From Chitinophagales bacterium (GTDB taxonomy: Bacteria > Bacteroidota > Bacteroidia > Chitinophagales > JADIYW01), in contig JACJXS010000016.1 of assembly GCA_020636545.1 (NCBI GenBank), positions 1-64,000 on the forward strand: a stretch of DNA of 64,000 bases. The letters run 5' to 3'. The notes below the pieces were generated by a model that was given only the letters and a program-made list of their open reading frames with translations, was not told the DNA's origin and did not search any database. This document shows, piece by piece, positions 8,222-17,901 of this stretch. Within the stretch, counting starts at the first letter, position 1. Each line of letters begins with the position of its first letter. Position numbers and translations under genes: made by a program.

Positions 8222-8846
8222 TTATAACACTCTTTCTTGTATATTTTTCAACTTTATTTTTGTTTATAATGAATGCTCTATGTATTTGCACAAAAACAGC
8301 ATCAGGAAGTTCTTTCATTGTTTTTTTTATTGTGGAACGAGTTTTATACGTTTTTTCGTTAGTATGAAAAAGTAAATAATTTTTGTTAGATTCTATATAA
8401 TTAATTTTTTCGAGCGGAAGTGCTACATTGTATTCTCCATCTTTTACAACAATTGTTTGTTGCTGTTTTGTGTTTTTAAATTTTCGGATAGCGATTTCCA
8501 CAGATGCAATTAAATCGCTGTTTTTAAAAGGTTTTGTAAGGTAAGAATAGGGTGAAGTCGCAACTGCTTTTTCTATAATTTCTGTAGTTTCATAAGCAGT
8601 AAGATAAATAAATGGAATAGAAAAGTTTTCATAAATTTGTTTTCCAAGCGAAATTCCGTCTGCTTCTTTTTTACCAAGATTAATATCTAAAATGGCACAA
8701 TTTACTGTTTCTGTTTTCAGGATTTCTAATGCTTCTTTAGTGTTTTTAGCTTCTAAAACATGATAATTATTTTCTATAAAAATTTTTTTAGAAAGTCGTC
8801 TATTTAGAAAATCATCTTCTACAAGTAAAATTTTTTTTTCGTTCAT
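8166..8846 (-). CDS. LytTR-family response regulator
   Basis: 226 aa. Receiver domain at residues 1-120: acidic pair D11-D12, phospho-acceptor D54 in CAILDINLG, T83, and K105 in SYLTKPFKN. A LytTR DNA-binding domain fills about 130-226 (INYIESNKNYLLFHT ... FVQIHRAFIINKNKV). The Asp lies in a D-I-N context as usual for LytTR regulators paired with HisKA_2 kinases. It begins 16 bp after the kinase gene upstream (8863-10549), so they form a two-component operon. Confidence 0.93.
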   Translation of the reverse strand: MNEKKILLVEDDFLNRRLSKKIFIENNYHVLEAKNTKEALEILKTETVNCAILDINLGKKEADGISLGKQIYENFSIPFIYLTAYETTEIIEKAVATSPYSYLTKPFKNSDLIASVEIAIRKFKNTKQQQTIVVKDGEYNVALPLEKINYIESNKNYLLFHTNEKTYKTRSTIKKTMKELPDAVFVQIHRAFIINKNKVEKYTRKSVIINNNEIPVSFSLKEFQYL

Positions 8847-8862
8847 TTTTTTTTGTTAAACT

Positions 8863-10549
8863 TTATACAAAATAAATTATCAATTCGAAACCATTGTTGT
8901 TTTTAGTCTCAATTTTTCCGTCTATTTGATCAATCAATCCTTTAATAATTTCTTGTCCCAATCCTTTTTTATTCAGTTTGTTAAAATCGAAACCAATGCC
9001 ATTGTCTGCATAGTATAATTTCATAGTTTCTTCTTTTGTAATTTCAATATTGATAATTCTGTTATGCTGTTTTTTGAATGCATGTTTTATGCTGTTACTC
9101 ACAAGTTCTACGATTATTAAACCTAAAGGCAATGCTTTTTTTATAGAAATATTTTCTATTTTACATTTAATATCAAGATGAATTTCCTGTTTGATATTGT
9201 CATAAGAATCTCTTACTAATTCTGCAAGTTCAGTAATGTATTGTTTCAAATTCACATCAGCAACATTGTCAGCAATGTTTAGTTTATTATGCAACAATGC
9301 CATTGAGTGAATACGATTTTGATTGCCTCTAATTAGTTCATCAATATTATTAAAATCAACCGATTCTTTCTGAATTTCTAAAATACTAATAACATGTTGT
9401 AGATTGTTTTTTACTCTATGTTGAAGTTCAGACAAAAGCACTTCTTTTTGTTCTATAGTTTTGGTAAGTTCAATTAATTGTTCTCCTATAATTTTATTTT
9501 GTTTATTAATTTTTCTGTTTTTAAAATAAAGCATCACCAAACTACAAGCAATTACAACAAGCAAACCAATAATTAAAAGTATTTGTTGCTGTTTACTTTT
9601 TATGGTCGCTTCTTTTTTGTCATTTTGATATTGTTCTTCAAGTTCTTTTGTTTTTACTAATTCTTCTTCTTTTTTCAAGGCTTCAAAATCAGTATGATAT
9701 TGTTTGAAATAATAAAAAGCAGAATCAGTTTTCCCCATTTCCTCATAGATTTTATATCTTGTTTCAGGAAAATAATTTCTGTACATCAGCGTTTGTTCTT
9801 CGTAATAAATATATGCCGAATCATTGTACAGTAATGCTTTTGGTATGTCTTGCATTTTTAGGTAAACTCTAGAAATGTTGTTGTAGCCTACACCTATTAA
9901 ATATTTATTCAGACTTTTTATATAATCCAATAAAAGATAATAATATTTCAAAGATTCGAGATAGTTTTCTTTTCGGGATTCAAAATTTCCTAATAAAATA
10001 TAAGAATCTTTCAAATCTTCTTCATTGTCATATTTTTTAGCAAATTCATTTGCTTTTTTAGCATAATAAAAACTAGAATCAGATTCATTAATAAATCTAA
10101 GATACGAGCTATTTCTAATGCAATAAGTACTGAAAATACTATCTAAACGATGCTTTTTATAAGTAGCGAATGCTTTGTCTAAATATTTTTTGGTTAAATC
10201 AAAATTATTAGATTTTTCGTGAGACAATGCTATCAACAGATAAATACGATACATCAACGGAAAAAGATTTTCTGTTTCTGCCTCATCTTTTATTTTTAGT
10301 AAAAGCTGAAGTTGTTTTGCGGGAGATTCGTTTTTTTTGTCTAAAATTAGTTTCTAAAAAATGCTTTTTATATTTTTTATTATTTTGAAGTTTTTTCGAT
10401 AAAATTTCCGTTCTTTTTTCTGCAATCTCAAAGTGATTATATATTATCAAGCTGTCTATTTCTTTTAATTCTTTTTCTGCAAAGAAATTTTTAGCCATCA
10501 CAATATGGTTAGAAAATAAAAATAGCAAAATAAAAATCTGATAAAACAA
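8863..10549 (-). pseudogene. TPR sensor histidine kinase (HisKA_2), single frameshift
   Basis: Two frames together make one protein of about 560 aa. The first (10549 down to about 10340, TTG start) carries a signal peptide, IFILLFLFSNHIVMA. The second (down to 8863) carries TPR repeats, one membrane segment (QILLIIGLLVVIACSLVMLYF), an H-box ELQHRVKNNLQHVISILEIQ and HATPase motifs NSIKHAF, DNGIGFD and GLGQEI. They join at a run of eight T (10331-10338). Removing one base gives a continuous reading, ETNFRQKNESPAKQLQLLL. So it is either a sequencing slip, a recent mutation or a slippery tract. The type is the family of periplasmic-TPR kinases paired with LytTR regulators in Bacteroidota. Confidence 0.8.
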
Positions 10550-10636
10550 AGTGATATTATTAATGAATCAAATCTAAGAATAATTGATATTAAAAGAAAT
10601 TATTATGTATATTGATGTGTTGTTTTTCATTACAAA

Positions 10637-10690
10637 TTAAAAAACCCCAACCTTTTCAATTAATTAATTGCGAAAGGTTAGGGATTTTAT
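10637..10690 (-). terminator. Intrinsic terminator after the lectin gene
   Basis: CCCTAACCTTTCG and GAAAAGGTTGGGG (minus strand) form a long stem with one bulge around an AATTAATTAATT centre, followed by TTTTTT. It separates the lectin gene from the histidine kinase. Confidence 0.75.
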
Positions 10691-10746
10691 TTATAAAAAT
10701 GCTACTACTGAAATTCACATTCTAAATTATTTATAACTAATAAACT

Positions 10747-11610
10747 TTATTTGTTTGTCCAAATTACACTTCCAGATGCTATGTATAATTTTAAGCTACC
10801 ATCATTTTCCAATACTAATTTTACTGGCTTGTTTTCTGCCTGATTAAATTTAGGATCAAAATAAGGATGTGTTTTAGAAGACCATTTTGCTACATTACTA
10901 CCATCATATACAACAAGATTTCCATCTGCTTGCATGATCAATGAAGCATTTTTAAAACCATGCTCTCCAGTACCCCAAACAAAATTTCCTTGTTTTCCGT
11001 TTTCAAATTTGTACACACATAAATGACCATCATCTTCTTGCATTCTTAAAATGTAAGCACCATTTGAAGAGATTAAACGTTCTCCAGCTTTTAAAGTTTC
11101 TCCAGCTTTAAGTGTATTACGTCCAATTTCTTGTTTAACATTTGGCGATGTCTTAGACCAAACTTTTGCTCCAGCAGCACTATATAATGAAAGAGAACCA
11201 TCGTTTTCTACAATTAATTTTACACCACCACCATTTGTATTTTGGCCATTTCCATTAGAATAAATAAATAAAACACTATTAGGTTCGCTATTAGTTTTAG
11301 GGTTTATACCTACCATATTAAGCCAACCATTATTAATTTTAAGTCTAGTATTTGAGTAGTGAGGAGCTCCAAATTCTACAATTTTTTGGTTCGGATTAGA
11401 AACTAGATGCGTATAAAATCTACCATCATTTCCGGCACTATAATCTTTACTTAAAGCATATTGTCCATTTTGAGACACAATAGTTTGATTGCTTCCTTGT
11501 CCAGCAACAGGAAATTCTTCACCTACGTTTAATTGTTTTTTCTGGGCAAAAGCACTCGTAATACATATAAATGTAATTGCTACGACTCCTAAAATTTTTG
11601 TTAAGTTCAT
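10747..11610 (-). CDS. Secreted bulb-type (mannose-binding-like) lectin domain protein
   Basis: 287 aa. Signal peptide about 1-22 (ILGVVAITFICITSAFAQ). The mature protein seems to hold two bulb-lectin (B_lectin) domains, about 25-155 and 165-287. One canonical QxDxNxVxY sugar-binding motif is intact, QADGNLVVY at 227-235. Others are degenerate: VENDGSLSLY (about 134), QEDDGHLCVY (191) and LENDGSLKLY (267). No T9SS tail is seen, so it probably stays in the periplasm or on the surface. Single gene with a strong terminator. Function unknown; carbohydrate binding is inferred from the motif only. Confidence 0.85.
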   Translation of the reverse strand: MNLTKILGVVAITFICITSAFAQKKQLNVGEEFPVAGQGSNQTIVSQNGQYALSKDYSAGNDGRFYTHLVSNPNQKIVEFGAPHYSNTRLKINNGWLNMVGINPKTNSEPNSVLFIYSNGNGQNTNGGGVKLIVENDGSLSLYSAAGAKVWSKTSPNVKQEIGRNTLKAGETLKAGERLISSNGAYILRMQEDDGHLCVYKFENGKQGNFVWGTGEHGFKNASLIMQADGNLVVYDGSNVAKWSSKTHPYFDPKFNQAENKPVKLVLENDGSLKLYIASGSVIWTNK

Positions 11611-12215
11611 GTATTAAATTTAAAATCTTGCCTACTCTTAAATTGCATTTTCGGCTTCCTGCATTTTAATATATGGCAAATATGAACTACATTTTTTTTG
11701 TTTAAAATTTTCTGGGATAGAATGGCGATTTTGGGGATATAAATATGCAAAATCAAACCCGTTGTGCGGTTTAAATAAATGAATTATCGATTAATTTAGA
11801 AACAAATCGTTTATTTTTTATAGAAAATTATTTAGAAGAAAAGAATCAATGTTTATGTTGAACAATCTTAAGCATTGAGGCGAAGAAAAATCTAGGCGAC
11901 CACAAACCTACGTGCAAGCCAAACAAATTTTGTTTTGTTGAAAATTTTGCATTAATTTTAGAGTAAAGAAGAAATTAAATCAATAAGATGGTTTATAACA
12001 GCAGATTTTTCGAGCTGAAGTTTTGTTCGTTGACAAAAATGTCTTAGATTGTTCTAGTTTTTTTGTTTCTTTTTGTATCAAGACAGAAAGAAAAGCAGAT
12101 AAAATAAGAAAATTTAACCACAGAATGAGTTAAAATTTACTCAAAGAATAATTAAGGCAAATTTCCTTTTGTTAATATTTTTTTAAGTAGGTCATCTAAA
12201 TTATAAAATAAAACT
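11611..12215. other. 600 bp intergenic region without a recognisable gene
   Basis: Between the divergent lectin and acpP genes. No reading frame of useful length on either strand, and no tRNA-like fold that I can see. It contains scattered short words such as GAGGCGAAGAAAAATCT, which look like degenerate intergenic repeats, and the acpP promoter at its right end. Confidence 0.5.
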
Positions 12216-12223
12216 TACCTTTG
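12216..12223 (+). promoter_or_regulatory. Promoter -7 box for acpP-fabF-rnc
   Basis: TACCTTTG fits TAnnTTTG, 23 bp before the acpP ATG. Confidence 0.55.
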
Positions 12224-12246
12224 TCAGGAAATTAAACATAGAGATT

Positions 12247-12480
12247 ATGTCTGAAATAGCGGAACGCGTAAAGAAAATCATTGTGGAGAAATTGGGCGTA
12301 GAAGAAACAGAAATTACACCTGAAGCAAATTTTGAAATGGATTTAAAAGCAGATTCGCTTGAAACCGTGGAATTAATTATGGAGTTTGAAAAAGAATTCA
12401 ACTTAGTTATTCCCGATGAACAAGCTGATAAAATTAAAACTGTTGGCGAAGCAATCGCATTCTTAGAGTCCAATGTATAA
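12247..12480 (+). CDS. acpP: Acyl carrier protein
   Basis: 77 aa acidic protein, the usual size. The phosphopantetheine attachment site is S37 in DLKADSLETVEL, followed by the helix-III region IPDEQADKIKTVGEAI. It carries growing acyl chains as thioesters for fatty acid synthase II. First gene of acpP-fabF-rnc, an order widely conserved in bacteria. fabF starts 34 bp downstream. Confidence 0.97.
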   Translation: MSEIAERVKKIIVEKLGVEETEITPEANFEMDLKADSLETVELIMEFEKEFNLVIPDEQADKIKTVGEAIAFLESNV

Positions 12481-12514
12481 AGTCATACACGATAAATAAA
12501 ATAGTAAAAGATAA

Positions 12515-13777
12515 ATGAAGTTTCTAAAACCTGTAGTGATTACTGGCTATGGGGTAATTACTCCTATTGGAAATAATATCCAATCTTTTACGAATAATTT
12601 ATTTTTAGGAAAATCTGGGATAGGCTCAATTACTAAATTTGATGCTTCAAAGTTTAGAACTCAATTTGCTTGTGAGGTTAAGAATTATCAGCCTGAAGAT
12701 TTTTTTGAGAAAAAGGAAGTTAGAAAATATGATTTGTTCACACAATATGCTTTAGTTGCGACTAAAGAAGCAATAGAACATTCTGGTCTGTTAAATTACT
12801 CCAATTTAGATAAAGAAAAAGTTGGCGTTATTTCGGCATCAGGCGTTGGTGGTGTGCAAACATTCCAACAAGAGATGAAGACTTATTACGAACAAGCTAA
12901 GAATCCGAGATATTTCAATCCTTTTTTCGTTACGAAAATGTTGATAGACAGTGTTGCTGGATATGTTTCTATTCAATATGGATTGAAAGGTCTAAATTTT
13001 TCTACCGTTTCTGCTTGTGCGTCATCTGCTCATGCAATAATTTCAGCAGTACAAAATATTCAATTGGGTATGGCAGATGCAATCATAGTTGCTGGTTCAG
13101 AAGCACCCATCCACGAAGCTGGAATTGGAAGTTTTAATGCCTTGAGAGCTCTATCTGAAAAGAATGATAATTTTGAAAATGCATGTCGCCCATTTGATAA
13201 AAATAGAGATGGTTTTGTAATGGGCGAAGGTGCTGGTGCATTAGTGATTGAATCTTTGGAACATGCACAAAAAAGAGGAGCTAATATTTTAGCCGAAATT
13301 AGTGGATATGCTATGAATGCTGATGCTCATCATATTACAGCTCCAAGTCCAGCAGGAGAGATGATTATCAAAAACATGCAACAAGCTTTAGCAAATGCTC
13401 AAATATTAAATAAGCCGATTGATTTTATAAATACGCATGCTACATCTACGCCAATAGGTGATATTGCAGAAATTAATGCCTTAAAAACTGTTTTTGGAAA
13501 AGATTTATCTTCTATAAATATTAGTGCTCCAAAATCTATGACAGGACATTTGTTGGGTGCTGCTGGTGTAACCGAAAGTATTATTTCTATTTTAGCAATT
13601 CAATATCAACAAGTGCCACCAACTATAAACACAAAGGAAATTGATGAGCAAATTGGAATGGATTTGAATCTTACATTAGGTCAGACTCAAAAGAGAAATA
13701 TAAAATATGTACTGAATAATAATTTTGGATTTGGTGGACATAATACCTCATTAATTTTTAAAAAGTTTACCAACTAA
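12515..13777 (+). CDS. fabF: Beta-ketoacyl-ACP synthase II
   Basis: 420 aa condensing enzyme that elongates acyl-ACP with malonyl-ACP. The catalytic triad is visible: C168 in TVSACASSAHA, H308 in NTHATSTPIGD, and H345 in KSMTGHLLGAAG, with K340 in the same motif. The glycine-rich GFGGHN near the C-terminus is intact. It sits between acpP and rnc (2 bp gap to rnc), so the three are cotranscribed. Confidence 0.97.
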   Translation: MKFLKPVVITGYGVITPIGNNIQSFTNNLFLGKSGIGSITKFDASKFRTQFACEVKNYQPEDFFEKKEVRKYDLFTQYALVATKEAIEHSGLLNYSNLDKEKVGVISASGVGGVQTFQQEMKTYYEQAKNPRYFNPFFVTKMLIDSVAGYVSIQYGLKGLNFSTVSACASSAHAIISAVQNIQLGMADAIIVAGSEAPIHEAGIGSFNALRALSEKNDNFENACRPFDKNRDGFVMGEGAGALVIESLEHAQKRGANILAEISGYAMNADAHHITAPSPAGEMIIKNMQQALANAQILNKPIDFINTHATSTPIGDIAEINALKTVFGKDLSSINISAPKSMTGHLLGAAGVTESIISILAIQYQQVPPTINTKEIDEQIGMDLNLTLGQTQKRNIKYVLNNNFGFGGHNTSLIFKKFTN

Positions 13778-13779
13778 AG

Positions 13780-14523
13780 ATGTTTTCTTTTATTAAAAAT
13801 ATTTTTAGAAAGAAAAAAACTGAAAATTCAGCATTAACAGAAGTATTAAAATATAAAGATTTATACCAATCAATAGGTTATTTACCCAAACACTCCGAAT
13901 CCAATTATATCAAAGCATTAACACACGCTTCTTATTCAAAGCATATTCAAAATAAAAATGAACGATTAGAATTTTTAGGAGATTCTGTTATTAATTTTGT
14001 GATTGCTGAGTTTTTGTACAATCATTTTGATTCAAAAAATGAAGGCGAACTGAGCAAATTGCGTTCACAATTAGTTAGTCGCACACATCTTAATAAAATT
14101 GGATTAAATCTGAATTTACATCGTTATATCAAACATAAATTAGCTCCAAATTTTTACCAAACCTCGCCAGATATATTGGGCAACACATTAGAAGCATTAG
14201 TTGGTGCTTATTTTTTAGATTATACTATGCTCGGTACAAAACCAATAATTTGTAAATTATTGTTAGAAAACGTGGATTTGGAGCAATTTGAAAATGAAAT
14301 AAAAGATTTTAAGAGTTTCTTATATGAATGGGTTCAAGCAGAAAAAAAACAATTGGAATTAAAGCACGTAGCCAACCCTGAAAACGACACACAATTTGTA
14401 GTTGATATTTATATTGATACAATTTTTATGGCACAGGGCAAAGGAAAAAATAAAAAAGAAGCAGAAAAAAATGCTTGCTTAAATGCTTATAATAACTTAG
14501 TAGAACAAAAGATTATAGTATAA
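13780..14523 (+). CDS. rnc: Ribonuclease III
   Basis: 247 aa. The RNase III signature ERLEFLGDS is at 61-69 and a second acidic site lies in LGNTLEALVGAYFLD. These supply the metal-binding residues for double-strand RNA cleavage. The C-terminal about 70 residues form a dsRNA-binding domain (FVVDIYIDTIFMAQGKGKNKKEAEKNA). The first 20 residues are a basic extension. It starts 2 bp after fabF. Role: rRNA and mRNA processing. Confidence 0.95.
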   Translation: MFSFIKNIFRKKKTENSALTEVLKYKDLYQSIGYLPKHSESNYIKALTHASYSKHIQNKNERLEFLGDSVINFVIAEFLYNHFDSKNEGELSKLRSQLVSRTHLNKIGLNLNLHRYIKHKLAPNFYQTSPDILGNTLEALVGAYFLDYTMLGTKPIICKLLLENVDLEQFENEIKDFKSFLYEWVQAEKKQLELKHVANPENDTQFVVDIYIDTIFMAQGKGKNKKEAEKNACLNAYNNLVEQKIIV

Positions 14524-14565
14524 ATTTTATAGTCTGTTGCATGTTTGAAAACTAAATATTTTTTT

Positions 14566-15327
14566 CTAATACAAAAACTTAATTTCTTTCATGTTTAAAA
14601 TATGTATTTTTCCATCAATTTCTATCATCAATTGACCAATTTCATTGACATTTTTGATTATTCCTAAGACTTCTTTTTCTTTATAAATATATTTTGCAGT
14701 CTGATTCAATTGGAAAAAGTATTTTAAATATTGTTCTTTTAAATATTGTTCATTTTGAATAAAAGCTAATTGACGTTCTATTTCTACCAAAAGTTTTTTT
14801 AATACCCAGAAAACATCATTTTGCTTTTGTGTAATTTGCAGGATACTTGTTGCTTGCTTATGCATTCCAAAATCCAACTGATTGACATTTAGTCCGATTC
14901 CAATAATGCTATGTTGCAAGCATTGCCCAGAAATAGTATTCTCTATCAAAATGCCACAAATTTTTTTTTGTTGTACTAAAATATCATTTGGCCATTTTAT
15001 AGAAATAGTTGAATCTTCTTCAGTAAATGCTCTTGTAGTATGCAATACAGCCAATGAAATAGCCATATTTAATAAAAATTGCTTACTCGCAGGTATTAAA
15101 TGTGTTTCTAAAATTACACTACAAGTCAAATTATCTTTAGCATTACTTTGCCAAATATTTTCAGATTGTCCACGTCCTGCTGTTTGCTCTTCTGCCAAAA
15201 TTACCGTTCCATTTTTAGGCTTAGATTTTGTAAGTAATTCTTTAGCATAAGAATTTGTGGAAGGAATAGATTGCAATAATATTAAATTCTTACCAAGATA
15301 TTGGGTATCGTTAATGATTGTAGTCAA
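14566..15327 (-). CDS. birA: Biotin-[acetyl-CoA-carboxylase] ligase
   Basis: 253 aa, the catalytic and C-terminal domains only. The N-terminal helix-turn-helix of bifunctional BirA is missing, so it is an enzyme without repressor function. Visible: IPSTNSYAKELL for biotin contact, GRGQSENIW (51-59; GRGR in many homologues), IKWPNDILVQQKKICGILIE with the catalytic lysine, and IGIGLNVNQ. It attaches biotin to the carrier protein of acetyl-CoA carboxylase. Divergent from rsfS across only 37 bp. Confidence 0.93.
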   Translation of the reverse strand: MTTIINDTQYLGKNLILLQSIPSTNSYAKELLTKSKPKNGTVILAEEQTAGRGQSENIWQSNAKDNLTCSVILETHLIPASKQFLLNMAISLAVLHTTRAFTEEDSTISIKWPNDILVQQKKICGILIENTISGQCLQHSIIGIGLNVNQLDFGMHKQATSILQITQKQNDVFWVLKKLLVEIERQLAFIQNEQYLKEQYLKYFFQLNQTAKYIYKEKEVLGIIKNVNEIGQLMIEIDGKIHILNMKEIKFLY

Positions 15328-15364
15328 AATTTAGTAATTTTATGGAAAATAAGAAAAAAAGCAC

Positions 15365-15751
15365 TTGGAAACAATAAAAAAGAAAAAAACAACAGAAAAA
15401 TTAAACAAATTAGACCTTACTGAGGTTATTATTAATCTTATAGATGATAAGAAAGGTGGAAATATTGTTTGTATGGATTTGAGAAAAATTCCTGAAGCAA
15501 TTACAGATTATTTTATAATCTGCGATTGTGAAAGTACCACTCAAACACGTGCGATTACTGATTATGTAGAATATGAAATGGCAAAAAAGTACGGTATTAA
15601 AGCATTTCATGTGGAAGGTCGTTCTTTTGGAGAATGGTGTTTGATTGATTTTGGAGATGTTGTGGTACATATTTTTCAAAAGGAAAGAAGAGCATTTTAT
15701 CGTTTAGAAGAATTGTGGCATGATGCTGTAATTAAAGAATATAAAATTTAA
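15365..15751 (+). CDS. rsfS: Ribosomal silencing factor RsfS
   Basis: 128 aa, Iojap family. Conserved core: DYFIICDCESTTQTRAI, then VEGRSFGEWCLIDFGDVVVH. It binds ribosomal protein L14 and blocks subunit joining when nutrients are scarce. TTG start. The ATG at 15342 is out of frame and ends after 11 codons. ftsH follows 16 bp downstream, a common pairing in Bacteroidota. Confidence 0.94.
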   Translation: METIKKKKTTEKLNKLDLTEVIINLIDDKKGGNIVCMDLRKIPEAITDYFIICDCESTTQTRAITDYVEYEMAKKYGIKAFHVEGRSFGEWCLIDFGDVVVHIFQKERRAFYRLEELWHDAVIKEYKI

Positions 15752-15767
15752 AATAAAGGATAAAGAA

Positions 15768-17801
15768 ATGGATTTATTACCGGAGAATGAAAAAAAGAAG
15801 AAAAATAGCGGAGGCGGACCGAGCGGATATTGGATATTCGGGTTGATAATGGCCGGTATTTTGGCATTTCAGTTTTATGGATTGAATATAAAACAAAATG
15901 ATATTTCTGAGGAACAATTTTTTAGAAAAGTGTTGCCAAGTCATGATGTAGAACAAGTAATTATTGTAAACGACAAAATTGCAGAAGTTTATATCAAACC
16001 AGATTCTATCAAATCAAAAGATATTTATAAAGACATCAGAGAAACAAAATTAGGTTCAGAAAATAAAGGACCACATTTTATTGTGCCTATCGTTACCGTT
16101 GAATCTTTTAAAAATAAATTTGATAAAGCTCAAGCAGAATTGCCAACTGAACAATTAGTTCCGTTGAAATCTGAAAATAGGAGAGGCTTGATTGATATTA
16201 TTGGTTGGTTTTTACCGATAATCTTATTCATTGGCGTATGGATGTTCTTGATGCGAAAAGCATCTGGCGGTATGCCTGGAATGGGCGGGCAAATTTTCAA
16301 TATTGGAAAATCAAAAGCTAGTCTAATTGATAATGATAAAGACTCAAAAGTGAGTATTACTTTTGAAGATGTTGCAGGATTAGATGGTGCAAAAGAAGAA
16401 GTACATGAAGTTGTAGATTTTTTGAAAAATCCACAAAAATACACATCATTGGGAGCTAAAATTCCGAAGGGTGTTTTGTTAGTTGGACCTCCAGGAACTG
16501 GTAAAACTTTATTAGCAAAGGCAGTTGCTGGTGAGGCTAAAGTGCCATTCTTTTCATTGTCAGGTTCTGATTTCGTAGAGATGTTTGTGGGTGTTGGTGC
16601 ATCAAGAGTACGAGACTTATTTAAACAAGCTAGAGAAAAAGCACCTTGTATTATTTTTATTGATGAAATAGATGCTGTTGGTCGTGCAAGAGGAAAAAAT
16701 ATGATGCAAAGTAATGACGAAAGAGAGAATACTTTGAATCAACTTTTGGTTGAAATGGATGGTTTCTCAGGTGATAAAAATATTATCTTGATGGCTGCCA
16801 CCAATCGACCAGACGTATTGGATGCTGCATTGTTAAGACCGGGAAGATTTGATAGACAAATTTATGTGGATTTACCTGAGTTAAAAGAAAGAGAGGCAAT
16901 TTTTAAAGTACATTTAAAACCTTTAGTTTTAGATAGTGATGTAGAAGTTCCATTTTTAGCAAAGCAAACTCCAGGATTTTCAGGTGCTGATATTGCTAAT
17001 ATTTGTAACGAAGCCGCATTAGTTGCTGCACGTAAGGATAAGAAGGCAGTGCAAAAACAAGATTTCTTAGATGCGATTGATAGAGTAGTTGGTGGACTAG
17101 AAAAGAAAAATAAAATTATTAAGGTTGCTGAGAAACGAAGAATTGCCTATCATGAAGCGGGACATGCTTCAGTGAGTTGGATGACCGAACATGCAAATCC
17201 TTTGATTAAAGTTACGATAGTACCGAGAGGTCAGTCATTGGGTGCGGCTTGGTATTTGCCAGAAGAAAGAAGTATCACCACAAAAGAACAAATTCTAGAT
17301 GAAATGTGTGCTGCTTTGGGTGGTCGTGCTGCTGAAGAAGTTGTTTTTGGTAATATCTCTACAGGTGCTTTGAGTGATTTAGAAAAAGTAACTAAACAAG
17401 CACAAGCAATGGTAAAAGTATTTGGATTGAGTGATAAAATTGGAAATATTTCATATTATGATTCAAGTGGACAATCGGAATATTCTTTCCAAAAGCCTTA
17501 CTCTGAAAAAACTGCTGAGTTGATAGATAAAGAAATTTCTGAAACTATAGAAACACAATATATTAGAGCAAAACAAATTTTAGCAGAAAATAGAACAAAA
17601 GTAGATCAGTTGGCTAAGATTTTATTGGAACGTGAGGTAATTTTCAAAGATGATTTAGAATTGATTTTTGGGAAGCGACCATTTGAAGAAGAAGAAACAA
17701 CACATACTGAAAAAGTCCAAGTGGTTAATGAAGGAATTACTGAAGAAGAAATTTTAGGTGAAGTTAAAGCAGAGGAAAGCATTCAGCCTTCTGTTGATTA
17801 A
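15768..17801 (+). CDS. ftsH: ATP-dependent zinc metalloprotease FtsH
   Basis: 677 aa. Two membrane segments (about 21-38 and 143-162) bracket a periplasmic domain. AAA module: Walker A GPPGTGKT (240-247), Walker B IIFIDEIDAVGRA, and SRH region ATNRPDVLDAALLRPGRFDR. Zinc protease site HEAGH begins at about residue 462. The acidic C-terminal tail (EEEETTHTEKV) is typical of the phylum. It degrades unassembled membrane proteins and short-lived regulators. Cotranscribed with rsfS. Confidence 0.97.
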   Translation: MDLLPENEKKKKNSGGGPSGYWIFGLIMAGILAFQFYGLNIKQNDISEEQFFRKVLPSHDVEQVIIVNDKIAEVYIKPDSIKSKDIYKDIRETKLGSENKGPHFIVPIVTVESFKNKFDKAQAELPTEQLVPLKSENRRGLIDIIGWFLPIILFIGVWMFLMRKASGGMPGMGGQIFNIGKSKASLIDNDKDSKVSITFEDVAGLDGAKEEVHEVVDFLKNPQKYTSLGAKIPKGVLLVGPPGTGKTLLAKAVAGEAKVPFFSLSGSDFVEMFVGVGASRVRDLFKQAREKAPCIIFIDEIDAVGRARGKNMMQSNDERENTLNQLLVEMDGFSGDKNIILMAATNRPDVLDAALLRPGRFDRQIYVDLPELKEREAIFKVHLKPLVLDSDVEVPFLAKQTPGFSGADIANICNEAALVAARKDKKAVQKQDFLDAIDRVVGGLEKKNKIIKVAEKRRIAYHEAGHASVSWMTEHANPLIKVTIVPRGQSLGAAWYLPEERSITTKEQILDEMCAALGGRAAEEVVFGNISTGALSDLEKVTKQAQAMVKVFGLSDKIGNISYYDSSGQSEYSFQKPYSEKTAELIDKEISETIETQYIRAKQILAENRTKVDQLAKILLEREVIFKDDLELIFGKRPFEEEETTHTEKVQVVNEGITEEEILGEVKAEESIQPSVD

Positions 17802-17823
17802 TTGACAATTACTTTTATACACA

Positions 17824-17864
17824 TTAACACCCTTTCATTTTGTAAATTATAAATGGTGTTTTTG
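17824..17864. terminator. Probable bidirectional terminator between ftsH and the amidotransferase
   Basis: AACACC and GGTGTT, with an inner CATTT/AAATG pairing, form an imperfect hairpin followed by TTTTTGGTTT on the plus strand. The two genes are convergent here. Confidence 0.5.
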
Positions 17865-17901
17865 GTTTGTAAAGTTTAGACACTTTTGCAGATAGAGTCT
17901 A

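Noticed and set aside
10331..10338. Programmed ribosomal frameshift in the histidine kinase
   Set aside because: No X-XXY-YYZ arrangement with a following pseudoknot is evident, and such kinases are not known to use one. Slip or mutation is simpler.
11611..12215. Small RNA gene
   Set aside because: No promoter-hairpin-terminator arrangement could be seen; the region is just AT-rich.
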